Shown one piece after another: positions 1-8,457 of a DNA stretch of 64,000 nucleotides. The notes under the pieces are model-generated. The model had not been told where the DNA came from and ran no database searches. It was given only the letters and a program-made list of their open reading frames with translations. A program made the translations under genes and the position numbers. Source of the stretch: Ralstonia sp. NFACC01 (GTDB lineage: Bacteria; Pseudomonadota; Gammaproteobacteria; Burkholderiales; Burkholderiaceae); contig NZ_FOWV01000005.1 of assembly GCF_900115545.1 (NCBI RefSeq), forward strand, positions 310,001 through 374,000, given 5' to 3'. The number at the start of each line of letters is the position of its first letter. Position 1 is the first letter of the stretch.

Positions 1-853
1 TGGCGAAATCGTAGTGATCGGGCAACGGCAGCGTGCTCGGCTTGAGGCCGGCGGCGCGCAGCGATGCGAAGAATCGCTCGGGGTTGCCGATGCCGGCCGC
101 GGCCAGCAATTGCCCGCCTTCGATGCGTGCGAACTGGGCGAGCGGGCGACGCAGCGCCGGGTCGGCCAGGTTGTAGGTGTCCTGCAGCTCGAGGTGCATG
201 CCGAAGACGTCCGGGCGGTCGGGCGTGGCGCGGTAGTTCGGGTCGTTGATGAGCGTGGCGTCACGGCGGCGCGTCATCGGCTCGCGCAACGGGCCGGCGG
301 GCAGCAGGAAGCCGTTGCCGCCCATGCGCGTGTCGAACACGATGATTTCGATATCGCGGCGCAGGCGATAGTGCTGGAGGCCGTCGTCGCAGACGATCAC
401 GTTGCAGCCCGGGTGCGAGGCCAGCAGCGTCTGCGCGCACAGCACGCGGTCGGGGAAGACCCACACCGGCAGGTCGGTGGCGCGGGCGACGAGCAGTGGT
501 TCATCGCCGACGTCTTCTGCGCGGGAGTGTTCGCGCACAGGGCGCGGATGCTTCAGTTGCGCACCGTAGCCGCGCGAGACGATGCCCGGCCGCAGGCCGG
601 CTTCAGCCAGCGCCGACGCCAGCGCAATCACGGCGGGCGTCTTGCCGGCTCCGCCCACCGTCACGTTGCCGATCACCACCACCGGCATCGGCAGTTGCAC
701 CGAGCGCAGCACGCCCGTGCGGAACAGCAGCCGGCGCAGGGCGCTCACCCCACCAAACAGCCACGACAGCGGCCACATCACCCACGCAAACCAGCCACGT
801 TGCTGCCATTGGCGGGTGACGAAGCTGGCGAAACGGTGCTGGGCGACGGGCAT
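1..853 (-). CDS. lpxK: Tetraacyldisaccharide 4'-kinase LpxK (partial, 3' end beyond window)
   Basis: Inner-membrane kinase that phosphorylates the 4' position of the lipid A disaccharide-1-phosphate precursor. The reading frame is open from the ATG at 853 to the left edge (284 codons seen of about 330-350 usual). The N-terminus holds a hydrophobic anchor (about residues 20-45), then the P-loop [12 protein letters not shown], then the family stretches [17 protein letters not shown] and, close to the edge, LPDHYDFA (the PDHY motif). It is the last visible gene of an exbB-exbD-lpxK operon, 30 bp after exbD, a gene order common in Burkholderiales. Function is confident; the C-terminus is not in the window. 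Confidence 0.95.
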   Translation of the reverse strand, partial: MPVAQHRFASFVTRQWQQRGWFAWVMWPLSWLFGGVSALRRLLFRTGVLRSVQLPMPVVVIGNVTVGGAGKTPAVIALASALAEAGLRPGIVSRGYGAQLKHPRPVREHSRAEDVGDEPLLVARATDLPVWVFPDRVLCAQTLLASHPGCNVIVCDDGLQHYRLRRDIEIIVFDTRMGGNGFLLPAGPLREPMTRRRDATLINDPNYRATPDRPDVFGMHLELQDTYNLADPALRRPLAQFARIEGGQLLAAAGIGNPERFFASLRAAGLKPSTLPLPDHYDFA

Positions 854-883
854 TCGGCGTGATTGTGATTTAGAGGCAGTCTC

Positions 884-1312
884 TTAGCGGGCGTTGCCGG
901 TTTGCGTGGCGAAGGTCAGGTGCGAGAGACCGGCCACACGTGCGGCTTCCATGACATTCACCACCGCCTGGTGCGCGGCCTGCGCATCGGCGTTGACGAT
1001 GACGATGGGCTCAGGGCCGCCGGCCTTGCCTGCGGCATTGCGCAGGGCGTCGGCCAGGCTGGTGACATCGCGCGTGTCGAGCACTTGCTTGTCGACAGAG
1101 TAGACGCCGTTGGCAGTGACGGACACGACGATCTGACCTGGGCGCTCGGTGGCCTTTTCGGCCTCGGCGGTGGGTAGGTTGACCTTCAGTTCGGTGTAAC
1201 GGGAATACGTGGTCGTGATCATCAGGAAGATGAGAATCACGAGCAGCACGTCGATCAGCGGGATCAGGTTGATCTCCGGCTCTTCGCGGGCACGGCGCGG
1301 GCGGAAGCGCAT
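884..1312 (-). CDS. exbD: ExbD/TolR-family proton-channel subunit
   Basis: Single-span inner-membrane protein that works with ExbB to turn proton-motive force into energy for TonB- or Tol-type envelope work. 142 aa. A basic N-terminus (MRFRPRRAREEPEINLIPLI) leads into one transmembrane helix carrying the family aspartate (IPLIDVLLVILIFLMI), followed by a periplasmic domain. An upstream ATG at 1426 would add 38 residues, but these overlap the exbB end and are not family-like, so 1312 is chosen. It lies 28 bp after exbB. No tonB is nearby, so whether it serves TonB or another partner cannot be told from here. Confidence 0.92.
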   Translation of the reverse strand: MRFRPRRAREEPEINLIPLIDVLLVILIFLMITTTYSRYTELKVNLPTAEAEKATERPGQIVVSVTANGVYSVDKQVLDTRDVTSLADALRNAAGKAGGPEPIVIVNADAQAAHQAVVNVMEAARVAGLSHLTFATQTGNAR

Positions 1313-1340
1313 GGCTGTTTCCAGTAGGGCGTTGCCCGGA

Positions 1341-1961
1341 TCAGCCGCGCCGCGGCGGCAGGATCGCGTCGAGGTACGTGGTGGAGAGATGCTCCAGCTC
1401 GACCACGTAGTTATCGACCACGCCACGGAAGTAGCGCCAGAAGATCAGTGTGGGGATGGCCACCACCAGGCCCAGCGCCGTGTTGTACAGCGCGACCGAG
1501 ATACCGTGCGCCAGCGCCTGCGGGTTTGTGCCCGCGGCGGTCTGGCTGCCGAAGATCTCGATCATGCCGACCACCGTGCCGAACAGGCCCATCAGCGGCG
1601 CCACCGAGGCAATCGTGCCGAGCGCGTTCAGATAGCGCTCCAGGCGGTGCGCCACGTTCTGGCCGGCTTCCTCCACCACTTCCTTGGCGGCATCGCGAGT
1701 GGTGTTCGGATGCAGCACCACATGGCGCAGCGCAGCGGCCAGCAGCCGGCCCAGCGGCGAGCCCTGTTCCAGCGTGTTCACCACTTCTGGGGTGGCGCGG
1801 CGCTGATGCGCGACGGCCAGCGCCTCGTCATACACCTTGGGCGGAATGATCTTCTTGCGTTGCAAGGCGACGAAGCGTTCGATGATGAGCGCGAGTGCGA
1901 GCACCGAGGCGATCAATAGCGGCCAGATCGGCCAGCCGGCGGCTTGAATGATGGAAAACAC
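1341..1961 (-). CDS. exbB: ExbB/MotA/TolQ-family proton-channel subunit
   Basis: Three-span inner-membrane partner of ExbD. 206 aa from a GTG start at 1961 (VFSIIQAAGWPIWPLLI); longer in-frame ATG starts exist but add sequence with no family resemblance. The first helix is at about residues 8-30; a cytoplasmic region follows; then two helices in the conserved MotA/ExbB block (APLMGLFGTVVGMIEIF and ISVALYNTALGLVVAIPTLIF). First gene of the exbB-exbD-lpxK operon. The start codon is the least certain part because no strong ribosome-binding site precedes it. Confidence 0.9.
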   Translation of the reverse strand: MFSIIQAAGWPIWPLLIASVLALALIIERFVALQRKKIIPPKVYDEALAVAHQRRATPEVVNTLEQGSPLGRLLAAALRHVVLHPNTTRDAAKEVVEEAGQNVAHRLERYLNALGTIASVAPLMGLFGTVVGMIEIFGSQTAAGTNPQALAHGISVALYNTALGLVVAIPTLIFWRYFRGVVDNYVVELEHLSTTYLDAILPPRRG

Positions 1962-2166
1962 TGGACAACCCGTTTTGTCGTTGTGGAAGGAGTGTGATTC
2001 TGTTCTGGTTTGCTGCTTGTGCCGTCCGCGTCCCCGAACGCTGTCCGTTGCGGCAAAAACAGGCAGCACTCTAGCGCGTCGGACCTGCCACGGCAACACG
2101 ATGGCGTGGCATCGCGACATGCGCAGACAATGGTCAACGCGTTGTCACGAAAGATGCTGGCCGCAC

Positions 2167-2860
2167 AATCCACAGCCGCGCGGGACAGTCTTGTGGACGG
2201 GTTGTGGACATTGCCCGAACAAGCAAACTAAGTGCTTGATGCGAAAGGGAGTTCGGGGCCGTGCTTAAAAAATATGCAAACGGCATTTTGGGGGGCAATC
2301 CGTGAACAAGCGCTTTCTGATCCGGTAAAACGGCGCGTAATCCCCACGCCTGCGGGACAGTTGTGTGGATGGGTTGTGGACATTGCCCCAACAAGTACGT
2401 TAAGTGCTTGATCCAAAAGGAAGTCCAATGATGTGCTCAAAAATGAAGCAACCAGGGTTTTTTGCGTGGATCCGGAGAAAAACGAGGAGGCGCCTCGAAA
2501 AAGCGCGAGGAAATCCACACCCACACGGGACAGTCTTGTGGACGGGCTGTGGACATTGCCCGGACAAGCACCTTAAGTGACTGATTCAAAAGGGTGTTCG
2601 AGGCGTCGCTTAAAAATTGTGCAGCGGGGTTTCACCCGAAAAAATTGGGATGCGCGGCCCGAACGTGTGAGAATCGACGGCCGATTTATCCACTGCCCAG
2701 GCGTCACACCACGGTTTTCCAGCGCCGCTGTGGATAACTTTGTGAACATCCTTGGGGCGCCTGCGCTAAATGCTTGACGCAGAACGAAATTACTTGCGCT
2801 GCTGAAATTTTGACATGAATGGATTTTTCATAAAAATCAAGGGGTTGCGTCAAAATGCAG
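2167..2860. repeat. Four degenerate tandem units, period about 172-175 bp, with DnaA-box-like motifs
   Basis: This gene-free stretch between divergent exbB and xseA is a decayed tandem array. Units begin at about 2167, 2339, 2512 and 2687, each with an (A)ATCCAC-type motif; the next 24 bases lead to CGGGACAG (2181, 2353, 2526) and then TGTGGAC/TGTGGAT motifs (2191 and 2202; 2364 and 2374; 2536 and 2547; 2728). A further conserved block, CTAAGTGCTTGAT or a variant, follows 36-37 bases later (about 2228, 2400, 2572, 2764). In units 1 and 2 this block can pair with the preceding CAAGCA/CAAGTAC to form a small hairpin. The last unit carries a 17 bp insertion and is the most diverged. The second half of each unit is only weakly conserved. 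No convincing coding region crosses it. Confidence 0.75.
2729..2737 (-). promoter_or_regulatory. Perfect DnaA-box consensus within the repeat array
   Basis: TTATCCACA reads on the minus strand at 2729-2737. A one-mismatch site, TTATCCACT, is at 2686-2694 on the plus strand, and TTGTGGACA/CTGTGGACA sites lie at 2202, 2374, 2547 and 2906. Clustering of DnaA-box-like 9-mers is seen directly; that DnaA binds here is an inference. No dnaA, dnaN, gidA or parAB gene is nearby, so this is not the usual place for oriC. Confidence 0.45.
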
Positions 2861-3000
2861 AGAGCGAGTCACCCGGCCTCTGTCAAGCTTGACAACCACG
2901 TTATGCTGTGGACAGGTAGCCCGCTCAGCGTCTATTGCCTCCCCTATTCAAGGTAGAAGTCGCCCCAAAGCCTCATTGTTTTGCGCTCCTCGCACCACTT

Positions 3001-4446
3001 ATGACCCCGCCGCCGTCCTCCCGCCGCCCATTTTGGATAGATGCCACCGCACCCACGCCCGCATCCCCCCCTGAGATGTCGGCCACACCAGCCGCTGCGT
3101 CTGTACCGGGTCGGGGCTCGCAGGACGTGCTCACCGTCAGCGACGTCAACCGCCGCATTGCGGGGCTGCTTGAACGCAACTTTCCGCTGGGTTGGGTGCG
3201 GGGCGAGATTTCCAACTTCACGCGCGCGGCTAGCGGACATTGGTATTTCTCACTCAAGGATGCGGGCGCGCAGATCCGCTGCGTGATGTTCAAGGGTCGC
3301 AACCAGTACGCCGATTTCACCCCCTGCGAAGGCGAGGCCGTCGAAGTGCGCGCGCTGGTCACGCTGTACGAAGCGCGCGGCGAATTGCAATTGAGCGTTG
3401 AAGCCATCCGCCGGGCTGGCCTGGGCAATCTGTACGAGGCTTTCCTGCGGCTGAAGGCCGCGCTGGAGGCGCAAGGCTTGTTCGAAGCCGACCGCAAACG
3501 CCCCTTGCCGCGGCATCCGCGTGCGATTGGCGTGGTGACGTCGCTGCAGGCGGCGGCCTTGCGCGACGTGCTGACCACGCTGCGCCGGCGCGCTCCGCAT
3601 GTGCCGGTGGTGGTCTATCCCGTGCCGGTGCAGGGCGCCGGTGCGTCAGAGCGCATCGCTGCCATGCTGGAGCGGGTCAATGCCAGGGCAGAGGTCGACG
3701 TGGTCATCCTGTGTCGGGGCGGCGGCAGCATTGAAGACCTATGGGCCTTCAACGAAGAGCCGGTGGCGCGCGCGGTGGCCGCATCGGACATTCCCATCGT
3801 GGCGGGCGTCGGGCATGAAACAGATGTGACCATCGTCGACTTTGTGGCCGACGTGCGGGCACCCACGCCCACCGCGGGCGCCGAACTCGTCAGCCCCGAC
3901 CGTGCCCGCATGCTGCGCGATGTGGGGCGCGACTGGGATGCGCTCTCCGCACAGTTCCGCCGCCAGCTCGATCGCCGCGCGCAGACCGTCGATTGGCTCG
4001 CGCGCCGCCTGCGCAGCCCGCAGGCGCAGATGCGCGAACGCCGCACGCAACTCGCCCATCTGGAGGGCCGTCTGCGTTTTGCCCTCACCGGCCGCGTGCA
4101 GCGCGCGGAACATCTCCGACGTCTGCTGACGATGCGCCTGGCCGCAGCCCGCCCCGACGCCACGCGAGAGCGCACGCGCCTGCAGCAAGCCGAAGCGACG
4201 CTGGCACGCGTCATGCGAGACAGGCTGGCCCGCGCGCAGGAGCGTCTGGCCCGTCAGCACAGCGGGCTGGAACTGCTGGCGCCGCAGCGCACGCTGGAGC
4301 GTGGTTATGCGGTGCTGCTCGATGCCAAGGGCCACGCCATTCGCGATCCGAACGCACTGCATGCCCGGGCGCGCATCGAGGCCCGGCTGGCGTTAGGCAC
4401 GGCCGATATCGAAATCGCCCGGGTGCAACCGAAGCTCGAACTGTGA
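3001..4446 (+). CDS. xseA: Exodeoxyribonuclease VII large subunit
   Basis: Catalytic subunit of exonuclease VII, which degrades single-stranded DNA to oligonucleotides in repair. An N-terminal OB-fold nucleic-acid-binding region ([20 protein letters not shown] ... GEISNF ... [10 protein letters not shown]) is followed by the catalytic domain with the family blocks [46 protein letters not shown] and a long basic coiled-coil region, ending in LERGYAVL. The start is uncertain: ATG 3001 gives 481 aa, ATG 3076 gives 456 aa, which matches the length of the E. coli protein; neither has a good ribosome-binding site. The residues before about 3110 are low-complexity and may be non-coding. xseB is not in the window. 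Confidence 0.92.
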   Translation: MTPPPSSRRPFWIDATAPTPASPPEMSATPAAASVPGRGSQDVLTVSDVNRRIAGLLERNFPLGWVRGEISNFTRAASGHWYFSLKDAGAQIRCVMFKGRNQYADFTPCEGEAVEVRALVTLYEARGELQLSVEAIRRAGLGNLYEAFLRLKAALEAQGLFEADRKRPLPRHPRAIGVVTSLQAAALRDVLTTLRRRAPHVPVVVYPVPVQGAGASERIAAMLERVNARAEVDVVILCRGGGSIEDLWAFNEEPVARAVAASDIPIVAGVGHETDVTIVDFVADVRAPTPTAGAELVSPDRARMLRDVGRDWDALSAQFRRQLDRRAQTVDWLARRLRSPQAQMRERRTQLAHLEGRLRFALTGRVQRAEHLRRLLTMRLAAARPDATRERTRLQQAEATLARVMRDRLARAQERLARQHSGLELLAPQRTLERGYAVLLDAKGHAIRDPNALHARARIEARLALGTADIEIARVQPKLEL

Positions 4447-4524
4447 CCGGCGCATGACCTGATAGCGGCAACGATCGCGATTCCGCACGCGTTTAGCGGG
4501 TATTCCGACTATTTGGCATGCGGT

Positions 4525-4553
4525 TTGCGCCGGTTTTGCAAGTCTCCTACAAT
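4525..4553 (+). promoter_or_regulatory. Sigma-70-type promoter of sodB
   Basis: TTGCGC (4525-4530), a 17-base spacer, then TACAAT (4548-4553) lies 40 bases before the sodB ATG. The spacing is ideal and the -10 box has one mismatch to consensus. It fits a short leader with the ribosome-binding sequence GAAGGCAAG ending a few bases before the start. Confidence 0.6.
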
Positions 4554-4593
4554 CGTCGCTCCCAACCTGTACAACCCACAGAAGGCAAGAACA

Positions 4594-5172
4594 ATGGAAC
4601 ACACGCTCCCCCCGTTGCCGTACGCCCAAGACGCTCTGGCGCCGCACATCTCCAAGGAAACGCTGGAGTTCCACTACGGCAAGCACCACCAGACCTACGT
4701 CACGAACCTGAACAACCTGATCAAGGGCACCGAGTTCGAGAACCTGAGCCTCGAAGACATCGTCAAGAAGTCCTCGGGTGGCGTGTTCAACAACGCCGCA
4801 CAGGTCTGGAACCACACGTTCTACTGGAACGGCCTGAAGCCGCAAGGCGGTGGCGCACCGACCGGCGCGCTGGCTGACGCCATCAACGCCAAGTGGGGCG
4901 GCTTCGACAAGTTCAAGGAAGAGTTCACCAAGACGGCCATCGGCACGTTCGGTTCGGGCTGGGCCTGGCTGGTGAAGAAGGCCGACGGCTCGCTGGATCT
5001 GGTGTCGACCTCGAACGCCGCCACGCCGCTGACGACCGACGCGAAGCCGCTGCTGACCTGCGACGTGTGGGAACACGCCTACTACATCGACTACCGCAAC
5101 GCCCGTCCGAAGTACGTCGAGGCGTTCTGGAACCTGGTCAACTGGGACTTCGTTGCCAAGAACTTCGCCTAA
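4594..5172 (+). CDS. sodB: Iron superoxide dismutase
   Basis: Cytoplasmic enzyme converting superoxide to oxygen and hydrogen peroxide. 192 aa, the usual length. Metal ligands are visible at His27, His74, Asp157 and His161 (counting Met as 1), in [15 protein letters not shown] and [11 protein letters not shown]. Gln70 in NNAAQVWNH and the [11 protein letters not shown] stretch are typical of the iron rather than the manganese type. The ATG at 4594 is chosen over an upstream one because it begins the conserved [10 protein letters not shown]. It has its own promoter and terminator, so it is probably a single-gene unit downstream of xseA. Confidence 0.97.
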   Translation: MEHTLPPLPYAQDALAPHISKETLEFHYGKHHQTYVTNLNNLIKGTEFENLSLEDIVKKSSGGVFNNAAQVWNHTFYWNGLKPQGGGAPTGALADAINAKWGGFDKFKEEFTKTAIGTFGSGWAWLVKKADGSLDLVSTSNAATPLTTDAKPLLTCDVWEHAYYIDYRNARPKYVEAFWNLVNWDFVAKNFA

Positions 5173-5200
5173 GACGAATCGCTCCGGCGATCCAGAAAGA

Positions 5201-5226
5201 ACCTCCGCACAAGCGGAGGTTTTTTT
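5201..5226 (+). terminator. Rho-independent terminator of sodB
   Basis: Eight-base-pair stem ACCTCCGC/GCGGAGGT with an ACAA loop, followed by seven T. It starts 28 bases after the sodB stop codon. The minus-strand protease gene ends inside its T run, and the reverse reading has a weaker pyrimidine tract, so it may act in both directions. Confidence 0.9.
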
Positions 5227-5944
5227 ATGCGCGCACGCTGCCGAGCATGTCGTGCAATTCGTGGCTCATCATCGCCAGAAAGACGACCAGGCCGATGTAA
5301 TACACCGTGTAGGTCAGGCGAGATTCGTTCGAGATGCTGTAATACGCGCGGTTTTCCGGCGCATGCGGGTCGTAGCGCCACGCCTTCATCAACTGCGGCA
5401 CGGCCAGCACAGCGATCAGGATCAGGATCGGACTCGGCCGCCAGACGAACAGCGCCACCAGCACCGGCACGCCCAGAAACCAGATGCGCGGCGACAGCAC
5501 CGCCGTAATCCGTCCACCGTCAAACGGTGAGAGCGGGATCAGGTTGAACAGGTTGAGGAAGCAGCCGGCGTAGGCCAGCGCAAGCAGCAACTGGCTTTCG
5601 GTGTAGCGTGCGAGCCCGTAGCAGAGCATCGCGCCCACCGTGCCGGCGACGGGCCCGGCCAAGCCGATATGGGCCTCGGTTTCCACATCCATCGGCTGCT
5701 CTTTCAGGTCGATCCATGCGCCCACGAACGGGATGAAGGTGGGCGCCCCCACCGCCAGCCCGCGTTGGCGTGCCGCCATGAAGTGGCCCATCTCGTGGAT
5801 GAACAGCAGCACCACGAAGCCCACCGCATAGCGCCAGCCGAACACGAAGGCATAGGCGGCCACCGACAGCAGCATCGTGCCGCCGGTGGTCAGCAGCTTG
5901 CCGAACTTCAGCCCGGAAAACAGCAGAATCAGCAGCTTGGCCAC
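5225..5944 (-). CDS. Membrane zinc metalloprotease, M50 (site-2 protease) family
   Basis: Predicted intramembrane or membrane-embedded peptidase. 239 aa with about six hydrophobic segments. The zinc motif HExxH is seen as FIHEMGHFMAARQRG, and the second family motif is NLIPLSPFDGGR, which supplies the third metal ligand Asp. No PDZ domain is present, unlike RseP, so it belongs to the small M50B-like group. It follows a DUF2167 gene by three bases, so the two are co-transcribed and probably coupled in translation; a shared envelope role is inferred. Substrate unknown. Confidence 0.85.
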   Translation of the reverse strand: MAKLLILLFSGLKFGKLLTTGGTMLLSVAAYAFVFGWRYAVGFVVLLFIHEMGHFMAARQRGLAVGAPTFIPFVGAWIDLKEQPMDVETEAHIGLAGPVAGTVGAMLCYGLARYTESQLLLALAYAGCFLNLFNLIPLSPFDGGRITAVLSPRIWFLGVPVLVALFVWRPSPILILIAVLAVPQLMKAWRYDPHAPENRAYYSISNESRLTYTVYYIGLVVFLAMMSHELHDMLGSVRA

Positions 5945-5947
5945 GGC

Positions 5948-6877
5948 TTATGCGCTCGGCTTGCGCTTGAAGAACTTGGCGATGGCGGCGCCAAAGCCTG
6001 CCACCGCCAGGATCGCCACCTTGGCGAACTTCGCCAGGAACGCGGCGATCACCGCGAACAGGCCCAGCTTCTTGGCGGCGATGCCACCGACCAGCGCGGC
6101 CAGGCCGTACTCGGCCACCTTGTCGGTCTTCGCGTTGAAATCGGTGTAGCGCTTGCCGTCTTTGAAATCGAGATCGGCGAGCAGCTTTTGCACGGCGGGC
6201 TTGTCGGCGTCGACGTGGTTGCGGCCGGTGATCAGGTTCAGGCTGATGTAGCCGTCGCGGCCCAGTGCGTAGGTGTTGTAGTTGACCGCACCCGGATCGT
6301 CGGCCGGCTGGCCTTTGGAGCGCGCAGCCATCGACCAGATGAGACGGTGCGTGGCGGCGTCATAGTGCGGACGCTCGACCCAGCCCTGGATTTCCAGTGC
6401 GGGGATGCCGCGCTTCTCACGCTCTTCGTTGGCGGCGGCGGTGCCTTCCTTGAGCGATTTGTACAGATCGTCGACGTTCCAGTCGCGGGCGTCGTCATCC
6501 TTGATGTAGCCCGAGGCTTCGTACTTGGCGACGACCATCCATTCGTCATCGTCGCTGGTGGGCATGATCAGGCCGAGCATGTCGGGGTTGTTGCTGTTGC
6601 CCATGGCGTGCATGAGCTGCCCGGCAGCCGGCTGCGGGATGAACACCTCGTCCTTGCCGATCTTGAGCGTGGCTTGGTCACGCAGTTCGATCGAAGTGGG
6701 GCCGACCTTCGCAGCGGCCTTGGCGGCGGCCCAGGCCTGCTTCATTTCCTGTTGCGGATCGCTGGCCTGTTGCGCGTGGGCTGCCGTAGCACCCATCGCT
6801 CCCATCGCACCCAGCACCGCCGCGCAGGCGAGCGCGCCCGCCCAGGCGCGCAGCGCGCCTTGAAACCCCTTTCCCAT
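5948..6877 (-). CDS. DUF2167-family exported, membrane-anchored protein
   Basis: 309 aa. A signal peptide is seen (basic start, hydrophobic run, cleavage about AAHAQQ). The central part has the DUF2167 look: GPTSIELRDQATLKIGKDE, DEWMVVAKYEASGYIKDDD, GWVERPHYDAATHRLIWS, YALGRDGYISLNLI. A C-terminal hydrophobic region (AALVGGIAAKKLGLFAVIAAFLAKF) ends in the basic tail KFFKRKPSA, giving a periplasmic domain tethered by C-terminal helices. Function unknown for the family; its tight pairing with the M50 protease suggests it is a partner or substrate. Confidence 0.8.
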   Translation of the reverse strand: MGKGFQGALRAWAGALACAAVLGAMGAMGATAAHAQQASDPQQEMKQAWAAAKAAAKVGPTSIELRDQATLKIGKDEVFIPQPAAGQLMHAMGNSNNPDMLGLIMPTSDDDEWMVVAKYEASGYIKDDDARDWNVDDLYKSLKEGTAAANEEREKRGIPALEIQGWVERPHYDAATHRLIWSMAARSKGQPADDPGAVNYNTYALGRDGYISLNLITGRNHVDADKPAVQKLLADLDFKDGKRYTDFNAKTDKVAEYGLAALVGGIAAKKLGLFAVIAAFLAKFAKVAILAVAGFGAAIAKFFKRKPSA

Positions 6878-7022
6878 GTGCTTCTCCCGAAGATTTTCTT
6901 GTGTGTTGATTGGCTCGATTCTTCTGACGCTTTGGCAGCCGCCAGGCGGTCTGCAAGCTGGGCCGAAGCATAGCGGGAGCAGGGAGTTGAGCTGTTAATG
7001 GGCGTTAATGAAGCCGTGTGGA

Positions 7023-7565
7023 TTACGGTTGAAGGCCCATCTGCCGCAGCAGCGTCTGGTTGTCTTCCAGATGCCAGTTTTCGGCGATCTTGCCGTCGGC
7101 AATCCGGTACAGGTCGAAGGCCTGGAAGTCGATCGGCTGGTTCTGCCCGTGCGTGCGGCCGAACTCTCCGGTGAAGTGTCCGCGAAAGCGCAGGTGAACC
7201 GAAACGCGGTCGCCGGCAACGACCATGTCTTCAATCTCCACGCGCATGTCGGGCACCGCTGTGCGGAACGCCTTGGATGCATCGAGCGGGCCTTGCGTGC
7301 CCTGCACGCGTCCGGCGGGCAATGTGCGGTCGACAAACGCGGGCGACAGGGCCTGCGTGGCATAGCGCGCATCGCCGGTATGCCAGAAGGTGGCGTAGCG
7401 ACGTGCGGCCAGCACGGCGGCTGCAGCCTGCGGCGTGTCGGGCGCGGCGACGTGGTCCGCGCGAATGAGATCAGCATCGGACGTTGACGCAATGGCTGCC
7501 GGTGCCATTGCGAGGGCGGACAGCGTCAGCACGGCGGCGGCGAGCAGGGCGGGGCGGATAAGCAT
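7023..7565 (-). CDS. Exported SnoaL-like (ester cyclase-type) protein
   Basis: 180 aa starting at ATG 7565, preceded by an ACGGAG ribosome-binding sequence; the frame stays open far upstream but that part is antisense to other genes. A cleavable signal peptide (hydrophobic run, cleavage near AAIAS) precedes a SnoaL/NTF2-like fold: RYATFWHTGDARYATQALSP, FRTAVPDMRVEIEDMVVAGDRVSVHLRFRGHFTGEFG, FQAFDLYRIADGKIAENWHLED. The last block is the family signature. Actual substrate unknown. It is divergent from the hypothetical gene at 7818. Confidence 0.75.
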   Translation of the reverse strand: MLIRPALLAAAVLTLSALAMAPAAIASTSDADLIRADHVAAPDTPQAAAAVLAARRYATFWHTGDARYATQALSPAFVDRTLPAGRVQGTQGPLDASKAFRTAVPDMRVEIEDMVVAGDRVSVHLRFRGHFTGEFGRTHGQNQPIDFQAFDLYRIADGKIAENWHLEDNQTLLRQMGLQP

Positions 7566-7817
7566 GGTGGACTCCGTTGGTGGTGAAGCGCTGCACTGTA
7601 GATTTCCAATCGCAGACGATAAAGGGCTTGTGAGTCGATCTGGTTTCAATCCAGATTTGATGATCGATCGCCATGTCGGTCGTCCGCGCGAACGCAATCC
7701 AGCGCACGTGATAGTCGGTATCGCGCGCCGAGCTGCGTTCAAATGGTCCGCGTCGCGCCAGGTTTTTCTAGACTGGCCTCTCATCGAACAGACACATAAA
7801 AAACAAGGGAGGGGACG

Positions 7818-8348
7818 GTGGATCTGAGCCATATCCTGTCGCGCACGGAGCGCGGCACGCAGGAGCTGCAAACGCGCAGCGGGCACGTCACGCATCGGCA
7901 GCGGGCGATCCTGCTGCTGGTCAATGGCGAGCGTTGCGCGGCGGACATCCTGGCGCAGTTGAGCAGCGCCGGCCCCGACATTGACGACCGCGCCCAGGAC
8001 CTCGCGCGTCTGATCGTCGAGGGTTATGTCGCAAGCCGCGCGCCAATCACGACGGTGTCCAGGCCCAAGCCGCCGCTCCAGCCTGCGCCTGCCACGCCAT
8101 TCGCGCCACGCCACGTACGGCAGGCCTCGATTGCCGACTGGCGCCTGAGCCAGGCCGGCGCCTTCTCGGCTTTGCAGCGCTATCTCGCCGAAGGTCCGGA
8201 AGCGCCCATCGACTTTCTCAACGGCCTGGCCGCACCGCTTTACGCCGCGCTGACGACATGCCGCAGCAAGGCATCCGCCCACGCCGTCGTCGCGTTTCTC
8301 GAAGCGCGATTGGACGAAGGCGCCGGAAATGTGACCGATGCGTCCTAG
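7818..8348 (+). CDS. Hypothetical protein, possible winged-helix-like N-terminus
   Basis: 176 aa from a GTG start preceded by GGGAGGGG. The N-terminal part (VTHRQRAILLLVNGERCAAD, AQLSSAGPDIDDRAQDLARLIVEGYV) reads like a small helical or winged-helix domain; a proline-rich linker follows at about residues 80-100, then a helical C-terminus. No signal peptide or membrane helix. I do not recognise a named family. It stands alone between two promoters. Confidence 0.6.
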   Translation: MDLSHILSRTERGTQELQTRSGHVTHRQRAILLLVNGERCAADILAQLSSAGPDIDDRAQDLARLIVEGYVASRAPITTVSRPKPPLQPAPATPFAPRHVRQASIADWRLSQAGAFSALQRYLAEGPEAPIDFLNGLAAPLYAALTTCRSKASAHAVVAFLEARLDEGAGNVTDAS

Positions 8349-8372
8349 GTGTAAATACCGAATTCGCAATGT

Positions 8373-8391
8373 ATTCCCGTCGAATGGGAAT
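8373..8391. promoter_or_regulatory. Inverted repeat upstream of the IclR gene
   Basis: ATTCCC (8373-8378), seven bases, GGGAAT (8386-8391). It lies about 67 bases before the iclR-type start, in an AT-richer gap. IclR proteins often bind palindromes of this size in their own promoters, so an autoregulatory operator is plausible but unproven. Confidence 0.35.
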
Positions 8392-8457
8392 GTTGAATTG
8401 ATGAATTGAGAAAATCGTCGCATTCTCCGTCGCAACATCACTCGACGGAGTTTCGCG

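Noticed and set aside
2134-2524. Two overlapping small minus-strand frames of 86 and 98 codons in the repeat array
   Set aside because: Their similarity to each other is explained by the DNA repeat; there is no ribosome-binding site or conserved protein pattern.
2167-2914. Replication origin
   Set aside because: DnaA-box-like sites cluster here, but no dnaA, dnaN, gidA, parA or rep gene and no clear AT-rich unwinding region adjoins; kept only as a possible DnaA-binding repeat.
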